Assembly: GCA_015064395.1 (NCBI GenBank)
Contig: SVSH01000002.1
Coordinates: 53,517-117,516 of the forward strand
DNA from: Oscillospiraceae bacterium
Lineage (GTDB): Bacteria; Bacillota; Clostridia; Oscillospirales; CAG-272
Direction of reading: 5' to 3'
Length of the DNA: 64,000 bases
Shown here: piece by piece, positions 49,811-58,209 of the stretch
Layout of the letters: the number at the start of each line of letters is the position of its first letter
How positions within the stretch are numbered: position 1 is the stretch's first letter
Notes under the pieces: model-generated
What the model was told of the DNA's origin: nothing
Databases searched by the model: none
Seen by the model: only the letters and a program-made list of their open reading frames with translations
Translations under genes and position numbers: made by a program

Positions 49811-51979
49811 ATGAAAAAGTTAATATCTGTTCTGGCGATTCTCCTTTCCGTGGTGTGCCTGCTGGGTATTTTGCCCGCAGGTGCCTCCTCGGCCTATCAG
49901 ACCTACACCTATTCCATCGACGGAACTCCTCTGTATTCTCCCGATGCTTACTCCGCGTATCAGTCGGTGGGTGCTGCGGATATGGGTCTGGACGAGTTGG
50001 GTCTGAATGACCCGGCTGACCTTGTCACCGACGACGAGGAGAACGTCTACATTGCCGATGCGGGTAACAACCGTATCATCATCCTTAACCGTTACTACAA
50101 GAACCCCAGATATATCACCTCGTTTATCAACGAGCACGGTATTGACGACAGCCTGTCCAACCCTCAGGGTGTGTTCGTTACCGAGGACCGCATCTGGATC
50201 TGCGATACCGGTAAGGCGCGTATCGTTGTGTTTGACCGTGACGGTAACTTCATTAAGACGCTGGAGCAGCCGCAGAGTGCGCTGTTCGATGAAAACGCCG
50301 TTTACCGTCCTGTTGCCATGGCGGTGGACGACTGGAACCGCTTGTACGTTATCTCCTCGACCACCTATCAGGGCGTTATCGTTTTGACTGAGGACGGCGA
50401 GTTCGTTAAGTTTATCGGTGCACAGGCAGTTACCATCTCTGCATGGGACATCATCTGGAGAAGACTCCAGTCCGCAGAGCAGAGAAAGAAGGTCGCTAAC
50501 CTGGTTTCGACCGAGTTTAATAACATCACCTACCGTCCCAGCGAGGATGCCACCAACGGCTTTATCTACGTTACCACCTCCTCCATCGACGAGGCTACGG
50601 TATCCGCACAGATCCAAAGCCGCTCTACGAAAGGTGACTATCTGCCAGTTAAGATGCTGGATAGCTCGGGTGACGAGGTTATGAGCCGTCTGGGCTTCTG
50701 GCCTCCTGCCGGTGAGATCGACTTGTTTAACACCAAGTACGCCAACAAGAAGGGTGAGACCGGTCCTTCCCGTATCATCGACGTCGCTTGTGGTCCCGAG
50801 AAGACCTGGTCCATCATCGACGCCAAGAGAAGTAAGATCTACACCTATGACTCCAAGGGTAACCTGTTGTTTGCCTTTGGTGATAAAGGTACCATGCTGG
50901 GTGCTATTGCCAACATTGAGGCGATCACCTATCAGGGCGATACCATGCTGATCCTGGATAAGTCCAACGACTGCATCGTCGTGTACGAGCGTACCGAGTA
51001 CGGTGATCTGCTCATCGAGGCGATCACGGCAGAGAACTCGCTGGACTACACCTACGCGATCCAGTGTTGGCGCTCGGTTCTGCAGCACAACTCCAACTTC
51101 GATGCCGCATATATCGGTATCGGTAACGCCCTCTACCGTGCAAACGAGTATGAGGCGGCTCTGGAATACTACGAAACGGCTTACGATACCGCCAACTGGT
51201 CCAAATCGTACGCCGAGGTTCGTAAGGCCTGGATGTCGGATCCCGTCCACTTCCTGCTGATTATCTTCCTTATTATTATAGCCATCGTCGCCGTCGTTAA
51301 GTTCTTCGGTTACACCGGCAAGGTCAATAAGAAGGCGGCAACGGACGGACGCGCCAAGAAGACCTTCTGGCAGGAGCTGATGTATGGCTTCTATACCATC
51401 TTCCATCCGTTCGACGGCTTCTGGGATCTGAAGCACGAAAAGCGCGGCTCCTTGCGGGCGGCACTGGTCTACGTTGGTCTGACCGTTATCGCGTTCTTCT
51501 ACCAGTCCATCGGTACGGGTTACGTTCAGAATCCCACTCGCTCCTTCTCGACCATTTGGTCGCAGGCACTGGGCGTTCTGGTTCCGCTTTTCCTGTTTAT
51601 CATTGCAAACTGGTGTCTGACGACACTGTTTGAGGGTGAAGGTAGCTTTAAGGACATCTTCATTGCTGTTTCTTACTGCCTGTTGCCCGTTCCCATGCTT
51701 ATCATTCCCGCAACCTTCTTCTCTAACTTCGTTACCGAGGCGGAGGTTGGCCTGATTACCTTGGTTGTCAGCATCGCATTCGTCTGGATGGGACTTTTGG
51801 TCTTCTTTGCAACGATGGTCACTCACGACTATTCGATGTTCAAGAACATCATTACCTTCCTTGGAACTATCGTCGGTATGGCGTTGATCATGTTCGTGGC
51901 GATCCTGTTTACCACCCTGATTGGTAAGATCGTCAGCTTGATCACCAATATCGTGACCGAGCTTGAGTATCGAGTATAA
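49811..51979 (+). CDS. Exported NHL-repeat / TPR / Yip1-like membrane protein
   Basis: About 722 aa in four parts. A signal peptide (residues 1-26) comes first, then an NHL-type beta-propeller (about 45-385) with repeats such as DPADLVTDDEENVYIADAGNNRIIILN and NPQGVFVTEDRIWICDTGKARIVVFD. Two TPR-like helices follow (about 408-470), then a membrane span near 480-500. A Yip1-like domain with about five spans fills 530-722. So the propeller faces outside and the Yip1 part sits in the membrane. ATG at 49811 is used; TTG at 49805 lies closer to AAGGAGGA and could be the true start. Position between the two permease pairs suggests a role in the same system. Confidence 0.75.
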   Translation: MKKLISVLAILLSVVCLLGILPAGASSAYQTYTYSIDGTPLYSPDAYSAYQSVGAADMGLDELGLNDPADLVTDDEENVYIADAGNNRIIILNRYYKNPRYITSFINEHGIDDSLSNPQGVFVTEDRIWICDTGKARIVVFDRDGNFIKTLEQPQSALFDENAVYRPVAMAVDDWNRLYVISSTTYQGVIVLTEDGEFVKFIGAQAVTISAWDIIWRRLQSAEQRKKVANLVSTEFNNITYRPSEDATNGFIYVTTSSIDEATVSAQIQSRSTKGDYLPVKMLDSSGDEVMSRLGFWPPAGEIDLFNTKYANKKGETGPSRIIDVACGPEKTWSIIDAKRSKIYTYDSKGNLLFAFGDKGTMLGAIANIEAITYQGDTMLILDKSNDCIVVYERTEYGDLLIEAITAENSLDYTYAIQCWRSVLQHNSNFDAAYIGIGNALYRANEYEAALEYYETAYDTANWSKSYAEVRKAWMSDPVHFLLIIFLIIIAIVAVVKFFGYTGKVNKKAATDGRAKKTFWQELMYGFYTIFHPFDGFWDLKHEKRGSLRAALVYVGLTVIAFFYQSIGTGYVQNPTRSFSTIWSQALGVLVPLFLFIIANWCLTTLFEGEGSFKDIFIAVSYCLLPVPMLIIPATFFSNFVTEAEVGLITLVVSIAFVWMGLLVFFATMVTHDYSMFKNIITFLGTIVGMALIMFVAILFTTLIGKIVSLITNIVTELEYRV

Positions 51980-52000
51980 CCTACAGAGAGGAGAAGAATC

Positions 52001-55000
52001 ATGAAAATATTTATTAGATCGATGTCGACTCTCCTGGCTGTGTTGATGATGCTGGGCTCGTTCGCCGTTCTGTCTGTTCTGAACGTCAGCGCTGCTGATG
52101 AGGAAGAGACGGTCACGGTTCAAAAGGCTGCTGATACCATCAATTACGTTAAGGAAGTCTTCAATAATCCCAACGACGCCCTGCAGTGGATGACCCCCTA
52201 TCTTGAAAACGATAACTTCGTTATGTATTTCAACAATTATACGGGTGCATTTGCTGTCAAGAACAAGAAGACAGGGCAGATCCAATTCTCCAACCCCTAC
52301 GACGTAGCAAGCTCCAAGGGTTCGGAGAAAACCAAGAGCGATGTTCTCTCGCAGATCATCGTGAAGTATACCGATAAGTCGACCGGCAACAGCACTGATC
52401 TGTATTCCTACAGAGATGCGGCACTCAGCGACCAGATCAAGGTCAAGCGCATCAAGGGTGGTGTCCGTGTCGAGTACATCATCGGTAACGAGGCGACCCG
52501 TAAGCTGGTCCCCCGTCTGATCTCCGAAACCAACTTCAAGGAGCTGATCTTAGCTCCCCTGGAGGAGGCAATCGGCGGCACTCACAACTACAACCGTTTC
52601 AAGGCATTCTACGATTTCAACTGCTTGGAGGACCAGAAATCGGATAAGTCCAAGCTGTCCCTGATCGCTCGTTATCCCATCGTTCAGAAGATGAACGTGT
52701 ATAACCTGGATACGACGGCTTCTACGGTTGAGATCAACTTCCTTGAGGAGCTGATCAAGGGCTATTGCCCCGACTACACCTTCGACCAGATGGACGCTGA
52801 CCACGAAGAAACCGGCTACGAAGCAGAGAATGAGCTGTCTCCCGTGTTCAAGCTGGCTCTTGAGTATTCGCTCAACGATGACGGCTTTACCGTTCGTCAG
52901 CCTACCAACGGTCTGCGTTACAACACCACGCTGTACAGCATCGAAAAGCTGGACATCCTGCCCTGGATGGGTGCAGGTAACAGCTACAACGAGGGCTATA
53001 CCTTCTATCCCGACGGTTCGGGCGCACTCTTCAGATTTGAGGAACTGGCAACGAAGGGAACCTTCACCGCAACCCGTCCCATCTACGGTAACGACTACTC
53101 TTACCAGAACATCGACCGCTTCGGTAAGTACCAAAAGCCTTTGCGTATGCCTGTCTTTGGTATCCAGTCCAACGACACCTATTATACCTTTACGCTTCTG
53201 GCTAACGGTAAGGACGCAGAGACCGGCGAGACCAAGCAGATCGAGATCAAGGAGCGCATTTCTATCACCGTTCTGCGTGGTATGAAGGTGCCTACCGTTG
53301 ACAATGATATCACCTTGACCGATGACGAAAAGGACATCGCCAAGCTGGAAAGACTGCTCAAGGAGCTGCTGGCGGCAGCAAAGGTCGGTGACTTTATTGA
53401 CCGACTGGATGTTGTCACTTCGCTTTCTTCCGAGGAAATGGATGCGCTTTTGGTCACCCTGGGCATAGATCCCAAGGCAGATCGCACCACCGCATTGATA
53501 AACCCCATCACCAGCCACACCGACATCAAGCTGGATAGTGAATACAACGGCTACTTCGCCATCATCGAAGAGGGCGAATCCCTTTGTGAGCTGTCCACCT
53601 ACCACGCAGGTGCACTGAGTGACTATCACACCATCAAGACCTCGTTTAACCCCCGTCCTAAGGACTCTTACGACTTGAGTGATTCGATTTCTGTTTCGGG
53701 CTCCAAGACCCAGACCGTCGTATCCGACCGTAAGTATACGGGTAACCTCAAGATCCGTTACGTCATGCTCAGCGACGAGACGTTGGCCGAGGAGACGGAA
53801 TATGATCAGAGCAATAGTTACTACAAGGCCGACTATATCGGCATGGCTCAGGCTTATTCCAACTACCTCGCCAAGAAGAACATTCTGACCCGCCTGACCG
53901 GTGACGATGTGACGGCAGATATCCCGCTGTACATCGAGTCCTTCGGTTCCGTTGAGGTCGTCGAGACGATCATGTCGTTCCCTGTAACGGTAGATAAGCC
54001 GCTGACTACTTTGACTGACGTTGGTACCATGTACGACGAGCTGTCAGAGGAAGGCGTCAAGAATATCAACTTCCGCCTGACCGGCTTTGCCAACGGCGGT
54101 ATGTATTCCGTCATGCCCACCAAGATCAAGTGGGAAAAGTCTGTTGGCGGAAAGCGTGATATGCTGGAGCTGTTGGAAAAGGCACAGGGCATTAACAAGG
54201 GCGAGGGCAATCTGACTCTGTATCCTGAGTTTGAGCTGCTTTACGTGCTCAATACCGGCGCCTTTGACGGTGTCAGATTCAAGCGCGATATTATTCGCAC
54301 CATCGATAACAGATATGCCTCTCAGAAGGAGTATTCCGCGACCTACCAGACCTGGATCTCCTACTACAGACTGGCACTCTCTCCCGCTTACATGGATAAT
54401 TTCTATAACAAGATGCTCAAGGCCTATGATCCTTATCTGGAATTCGGTTCCATGGGTATTTCCATGTCTACCATGGGCACGGACTTGAACTCCGACTTTG
54501 ATGAGGATGAGCCTTACAACCGTGAGGACAACAAGGGCTTCATTAAAGAAGCACTGGCTGCGATCTCCTCCAAGGAGGGAATGGCAGGCGTGATGACGGA
54601 CGGCGGTAACGCATATACCTACCAGTATGTCGATCACCTGCTCAACGTCGCTCTGGACTCCTCTCGCTTCATGAAGTCCAGTAACGCAATTCCTTTTGTC
54701 GGTATGGTTCTGCACGGCTACGTTCAGTTTGCCGGATCGCCTCTGAATATGGAGGGTGACATCAACTACGCCATGCTGAAGGCCATCGAGAACGGCGCGT
54801 CGCTCTACTTCATGCTGTCCTATCGCAACACCAGCTACCTTAAGGAATTTCCGGATCTGTCCCAGTACTACTCCGTTAACTACAACATTTGGAAAGAAGA
54901 CGTAGTCAAGTACTACAACGAACTGAACTCGGTCATGAAGGACGTTCAGACCAGTCTGATCATCAATCATGAGTTCATGTCCGGTACCCGTGTCATGGAT

Positions 55001-55882
55001 ATTTCCGAGATCGAGGCTGCCATCCGCGAGGAGATGCAGAAGAATGACGACTATGAGACGGCATTCGACGAGATCACCATGATGGAAAACATTGCTGAGA
55101 TCGCTGCTGCAAGAGCTGCTGCTAAGCGTGCTGTTCGCGATATGGAAAAGGCACTGGCACAGTTGACGCAGGACGAGCTCGACATCTATGATCTGTTCGG
55201 TAAAGTAAGAACCAACCTCAACACCTGTGATACTGCTTACAAGGCATGGCAGGATAGCCTCAACGACTTTGCCGCCAGTGAGTACGAGCAAGAGCAGAAG
55301 AAGACCGAGTACGGTACGAAGGTCTATATTGCAATGACGTATGCCAGAGACGCGATCGGCAAGGCAAGAGCCGCAACCGAGCTGTATGAAGAGATCTCCG
55401 CTTTGCTGGAGACGGCACAGAAGGCTGTGACGCTGCTGAGCAGTGTGGAAAATCCCAACCAGGATCTGATCGACGATGCAGAGGCTCGTGTGGCTGAAGC
55501 AGAGAAGCTGCTGGGTGACATTGAAGCAATGGCAATCAAGTGTGCTGAGTACGAGCAAAAGATCTTTGACGATGTGAAGAGCAGAGAACAGAAGTATACC
55601 GAGCACTTCACTAAGAAGGACATTGATGACCTGCTCGACTACGGTGAGAACGATGAGGACGAGGAAGAGATCGTAGAGGAAGAAGAAGATTCTATCTACA
55701 TCAACGATAACGGCAACATCGTCGCTGTCACCTACGGTGGCAAGAACGGCAACGACAACGAAGCGTACAAGACGTTCATTCTGAACTATAACAACTTTGC
55801 GGTTACTGTAAAGTATGAGGTGAATGGCGAGACTCGTGTCTACACCATTCCCGCTAACCGCTACGTTGTTGTCATCCACTAA
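52001..55882 (+). CDS. Very large exported DUF5696-type protein, possible glycan-acting enzyme
   Basis: A 1293-aa protein with a signal peptide (residues 1-31) and no lipobox or sortase signal. The main part (about 50-1000) fits the DUF5696 family as I recall it: beta-rich N-terminal half (FVMYFNNYTGAFAVKNKKTG, EGYTFYPDGSGALFRFEE) and a later alpha/beta region with barrel-like strands (ADIPLYIESFGSVEVVET, VKNINFRLTGFANGG, YLEFGSMGISMSTMGTDLNS, AGVMTDGGNAYTYQYVDHL). Acidic residues at strand ends hint at a hydrolase. A coiled coil (about 1005-1180) and an acidic stretch precede a small C-terminal beta domain. Substrate and activity unknown. Confidence 0.72.
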   Translation: MKIFIRSMSTLLAVLMMLGSFAVLSVLNVSAADEEETVTVQKAADTINYVKEVFNNPNDALQWMTPYLENDNFVMYFNNYTGAFAVKNKKTGQIQFSNPYDVASSKGSEKTKSDVLSQIIVKYTDKSTGNSTDLYSYRDAALSDQIKVKRIKGGVRVEYIIGNEATRKLVPRLISETNFKELILAPLEEAIGGTHNYNRFKAFYDFNCLEDQKSDKSKLSLIARYPIVQKMNVYNLDTTASTVEINFLEELIKGYCPDYTFDQMDADHEETGYEAENELSPVFKLALEYSLNDDGFTVRQPTNGLRYNTTLYSIEKLDILPWMGAGNSYNEGYTFYPDGSGALFRFEELATKGTFTATRPIYGNDYSYQNIDRFGKYQKPLRMPVFGIQSNDTYYTFTLLANGKDAETGETKQIEIKERISITVLRGMKVPTVDNDITLTDDEKDIAKLERLLKELLAAAKVGDFIDRLDVVTSLSSEEMDALLVTLGIDPKADRTTALINPITSHTDIKLDSEYNGYFAIIEEGESLCELSTYHAGALSDYHTIKTSFNPRPKDSYDLSDSISVSGSKTQTVVSDRKYTGNLKIRYVMLSDETLAEETEYDQSNSYYKADYIGMAQAYSNYLAKKNILTRLTGDDVTADIPLYIESFGSVEVVETIMSFPVTVDKPLTTLTDVGTMYDELSEEGVKNINFRLTGFANGGMYSVMPTKIKWEKSVGGKRDMLELLEKAQGINKGEGNLTLYPEFELLYVLNTGAFDGVRFKRDIIRTIDNRYASQKEYSATYQTWISYYRLALSPAYMDNFYNKMLKAYDPYLEFGSMGISMSTMGTDLNSDFDEDEPYNREDNKGFIKEALAAISSKEGMAGVMTDGGNAYTYQYVDHLLNVALDSSRFMKSSNAIPFVGMVLHGYVQFAGSPLNMEGDINYAMLKAIENGASLYFMLSYRNTSYLKEFPDLSQYYSVNYNIWKEDVVKYYNELNSVMKDVQTSLIINHEFMSGTRVMDISEIEAAIREEMQKNDDYETAFDEITMMENIAEIAAARAAAKRAVRDMEKALAQLTQDELDIYDLFGKVRTNLNTCDTAYKAWQDSLNDFAASEYEQEQKKTEYGTKVYIAMTYARDAIGKARAATELYEEISALLETAQKAVTLLSSVENPNQDLIDDAEARVAEAEKLLGDIEAMAIKCAEYEQKIFDDVKSREQKYTEHFTKKDIDDLLDYGENDEDEEEIVEEEEDSIYINDNGNIVAVTYGGKNGNDNEAYKTFILNYNNFAVTVKYEVNGETRVYTIPANRYVVVIH

Positions 55883-55899
55883 GAAAGGGAGGTGCAATC

Positions 55900-56886
55900 A
55901 TGACAAATGAATTGAAACTGGATCGTTTGCTCAACGGCAAAGGAACACAGCCCAAGAAAAGAAAGATCGCATCTCTCGACCGCCGCAAGGCGCGCGCAGG
56001 ATGGTTCTTCGTTCTCCCCTTTATCATCGGCTTTATTCTCATTTATCTCCCGATGGTATTCGACTCCATCAAAATGAGCTTTAACGAGATGAAGATGCTG
56101 CCTAACGGTGGTTACGAGCTCATCCCGGTTGGCTTTGGCAACTATTATGAGGCCTTGTTTGAGGATCCCAACTACGTGCAAACGCTGGTCACGGGTCTGA
56201 AGCAGTTGGTCTTTGATATCCCTGCGATCCTTATTTTCTCGCTGTTTATGGCAGTTATGCTGAACCAGAAGATGGTCGGCCGTGCGGCCTTCCGTGCGAT
56301 CCTGTTCCTGCCCGTCGTTATCTCGACCGGTGTATTCGCTTCCAACCAGATGTCCAACACGCTGGATGATTACATGGGAAGCACCGACGGTATCGACGAC
56401 GGTTCGGGCCAAAGCTCTGCCGCTGAGATCGTCTCGGCAATGGATATCGAAAGACTGTTCGAGGGCATGAAGATCGGTACGGAATTGAAGGATTACGTCG
56501 TAACGATGGTTAATGATATCTTTGATATCGTTAACCGTTCGGGCGTACAGATGCTGATCTTCCTGGCCGCTCTGCAGTCCATTTCTCCCGCCATCTACGA
56601 GTCCTGCCGTATCGACGGTGCGACCTCGTGGGAAACCTTCTGGAAGATCACGCTGCCCATGATCAGCCCTATGATCCTGGTAAACGGCGTCTACACCGTC
56701 ATCGACTCGTTCACCTCCTCGAACAATACGATCATGCGATTTATCGCACAAAAGTACGTAGAGGCAGATGGACAGACGCTCAGCTCTGCGATGGCGTGGA
56801 TGTACTTCCTCATTGTCATTCTGATCGTTGCCGCCGTCGCAGGTATCTTCTCGATGTTCGTCTTCTATCAGAAGCGCGATATGTAA
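55900..56886 (+). CDS. ABC sugar permease, MalF type, with enlarged loop (pair 2)
   Basis: A 328-aa permease with the usual spans (AGWFFVLPFIIGFILIYLP at the first) and the EAA loop ESCRIDGATSWETFWKITLP. Compared with normal MalF-like subunits it has an extra polar loop of about 55 residues (about 150-205, DDYMGSTDGIDDGSGQSS onward). Its ATG lies 17 bases after the DUF5696 gene, with AAAGGGAGGTG before it. It forms the second permease pair with the next gene; only one solute-binding protein is in the locus. Confidence 0.9.
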   Translation: MTNELKLDRLLNGKGTQPKKRKIASLDRRKARAGWFFVLPFIIGFILIYLPMVFDSIKMSFNEMKMLPNGGYELIPVGFGNYYEALFEDPNYVQTLVTGLKQLVFDIPAILIFSLFMAVMLNQKMVGRAAFRAILFLPVVISTGVFASNQMSNTLDDYMGSTDGIDDGSGQSSAAEIVSAMDIERLFEGMKIGTELKDYVVTMVNDIFDIVNRSGVQMLIFLAALQSISPAIYESCRIDGATSWETFWKITLPMISPMILVNGVYTVIDSFTSSNNTIMRFIAQKYVEADGQTLSSAMAWMYFLIVILIVAAVAGIFSMFVFYQKRDM

Positions 56887-56904
56887 AGAAAGGAGGATCA
56901 AGAT

Positions 56905-58029
56905 ATGAATATTCAAGATACGCAGCCTAAGGTCATGCGCGAGTCCAAGAATAAGATTCGTGTTGAGTTCGACAGAACACCTCTGATCGAGCGTTTGAAG
57001 GCAAAATTCCTGTCGGTTTATTTCCTGAAAAACGTCGTCTGGTACGTCTTCCGTCTCTGCCTTTTGATCGGTATTGCATACGTCGTTCTGTTCCCCTTCT
57101 TCTCGCAGATCGCGAGCTCCTTCATGGGACCTGAAGACTTTGTCGACGTAACGGTCCGTCTGATCCCCAAGCACTTTACCTTGGATACGTACAAGGCAGT
57201 TCTCAGCGAGCTGGGCTACTGGCAGGCGTTTGGTAAGACCTTCGTCCTGTCCTTCAGCTGTGCTGTGGTTCAGATGTTTATCTGTAGCTTGATCGGTTAC
57301 GGATTTGCGAAGTTCCGCTTCAGAGGTAACAATCTGCTCTTCATGCTGGTGATGCTGACCATGATCATTCCTCACCAGACGTTGCAGCTGTCCATGTTCA
57401 TGACGTTCCGTTACTTCGACGTGTTCGAGATCTTCGGCTTCTTGGCCGGCGGCGGCATTACGGTGTTCGGTGAGACCTTCCTTGAGGGTGTCATTGACAT
57501 CACCGCTCTGTTCCCGGCAAGAAGTAAGATCGCAACCATCTGGACGGAACATGGCTTGAACCTGTGTAACACTTACGCGCCGCTGATCATCATGTCCTTT
57601 ACCGGTCTGGCGTTTAAGAACGGTCTGTACATCTATATGCTCCGTCAGTTCTTCACCGGCGTGCCGGATGCACTGGAGGAGTCGGCATATCTGGACGGCG
57701 CGGGAACCTTCCGCACCTTCCTGCAGATCATTCTGCCCCTGTCCGTTCCCATGATGATCACCGTGTTCCTGTTCGCATTCTGCTGGCAGTGGACGGATGA
57801 CTTCTACACCACCATGTTCTTTACCTCGACCAAGAGCATTCTGCTCTCCAAGGGCTTCATTGCGATCCCTTCGTCGTTGAAGCTGGAATATGCGGGTACG
57901 GATCTGTACAACATGGCGATCCGAAACACCTGCGGTCTGGTCATTATCCTGCCGCTGGTTATCCTCTACCTGTTCTGCCAGAACTTCCTGGTACAGGGTA
58001 TCGAGCGCTCGGGTCTGACCGCAGACTGA
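56905..58029 (+). CDS. ABC carbohydrate permease, MalG type, with enlarged loop (pair 2)
   Basis: A 374-aa permease, about 90 residues longer than the pair-1 MalG-type subunit. It has the long cytosolic N-terminus (about 45 residues), the spans, the EAA loop ESAYLDGAGTFRTFLQIILP and an inserted segment at about residues 180-210 (GGGITVFGETFLEGVIDITA). Both pair-2 subunits thus carry insertions at like places, as if the pair docks an extra partner. AAAGGAGGATC precedes the ATG. A terminator follows 31 bases after the stop; it is the last gene of the locus. Confidence 0.9.
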   Translation: MNIQDTQPKVMRESKNKIRVEFDRTPLIERLKAKFLSVYFLKNVVWYVFRLCLLIGIAYVVLFPFFSQIASSFMGPEDFVDVTVRLIPKHFTLDTYKAVLSELGYWQAFGKTFVLSFSCAVVQMFICSLIGYGFAKFRFRGNNLLFMLVMLTMIIPHQTLQLSMFMTFRYFDVFEIFGFLAGGGITVFGETFLEGVIDITALFPARSKIATIWTEHGLNLCNTYAPLIIMSFTGLAFKNGLYIYMLRQFFTGVPDALEESAYLDGAGTFRTFLQIILPLSVPMMITVFLFAFCWQWTDDFYTTMFFTSTKSILLSKGFIAIPSSLKLEYAGTDLYNMAIRNTCGLVIILPLVILYLFCQNFLVQGIERSGLTAD

Positions 58030-58060
58030 TACAAAACAATATCCAACTTTCGTTGGAGCA

Positions 58061-58100
58061 AAAAGGGAGCTGTCGCTATATGCGGCGGCTCCTCTTTTTT
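58061..58100 (+). terminator. Terminator of the ABC/DUF5696 locus
   Basis: A long GC-rich hairpin (GGGAGC...GCTCCT with internal pairs) followed by six Ts. It closes the seven-gene run. Confidence 0.88.
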
Positions 58101-58132
58101 GTCGCATTTTCTCCTCAAATGCTCAAAATTTC

Positions 58133-58161
58133 TTGACATACAAGGAAAAACGTGATATACT
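58133..58161 (+). promoter_or_regulatory. Promoter for alaS
   Basis: TTGACA at 58133-58138, 17-bp spacer, TATACT at 58156-58161 preceded by TGA (extended -10). Confidence 0.88.
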
Positions 58162-58209
58162 AATATGAATTTGTATGACTAATTTCCTTTGAAAGGATGG
58201 ATGTTTATT

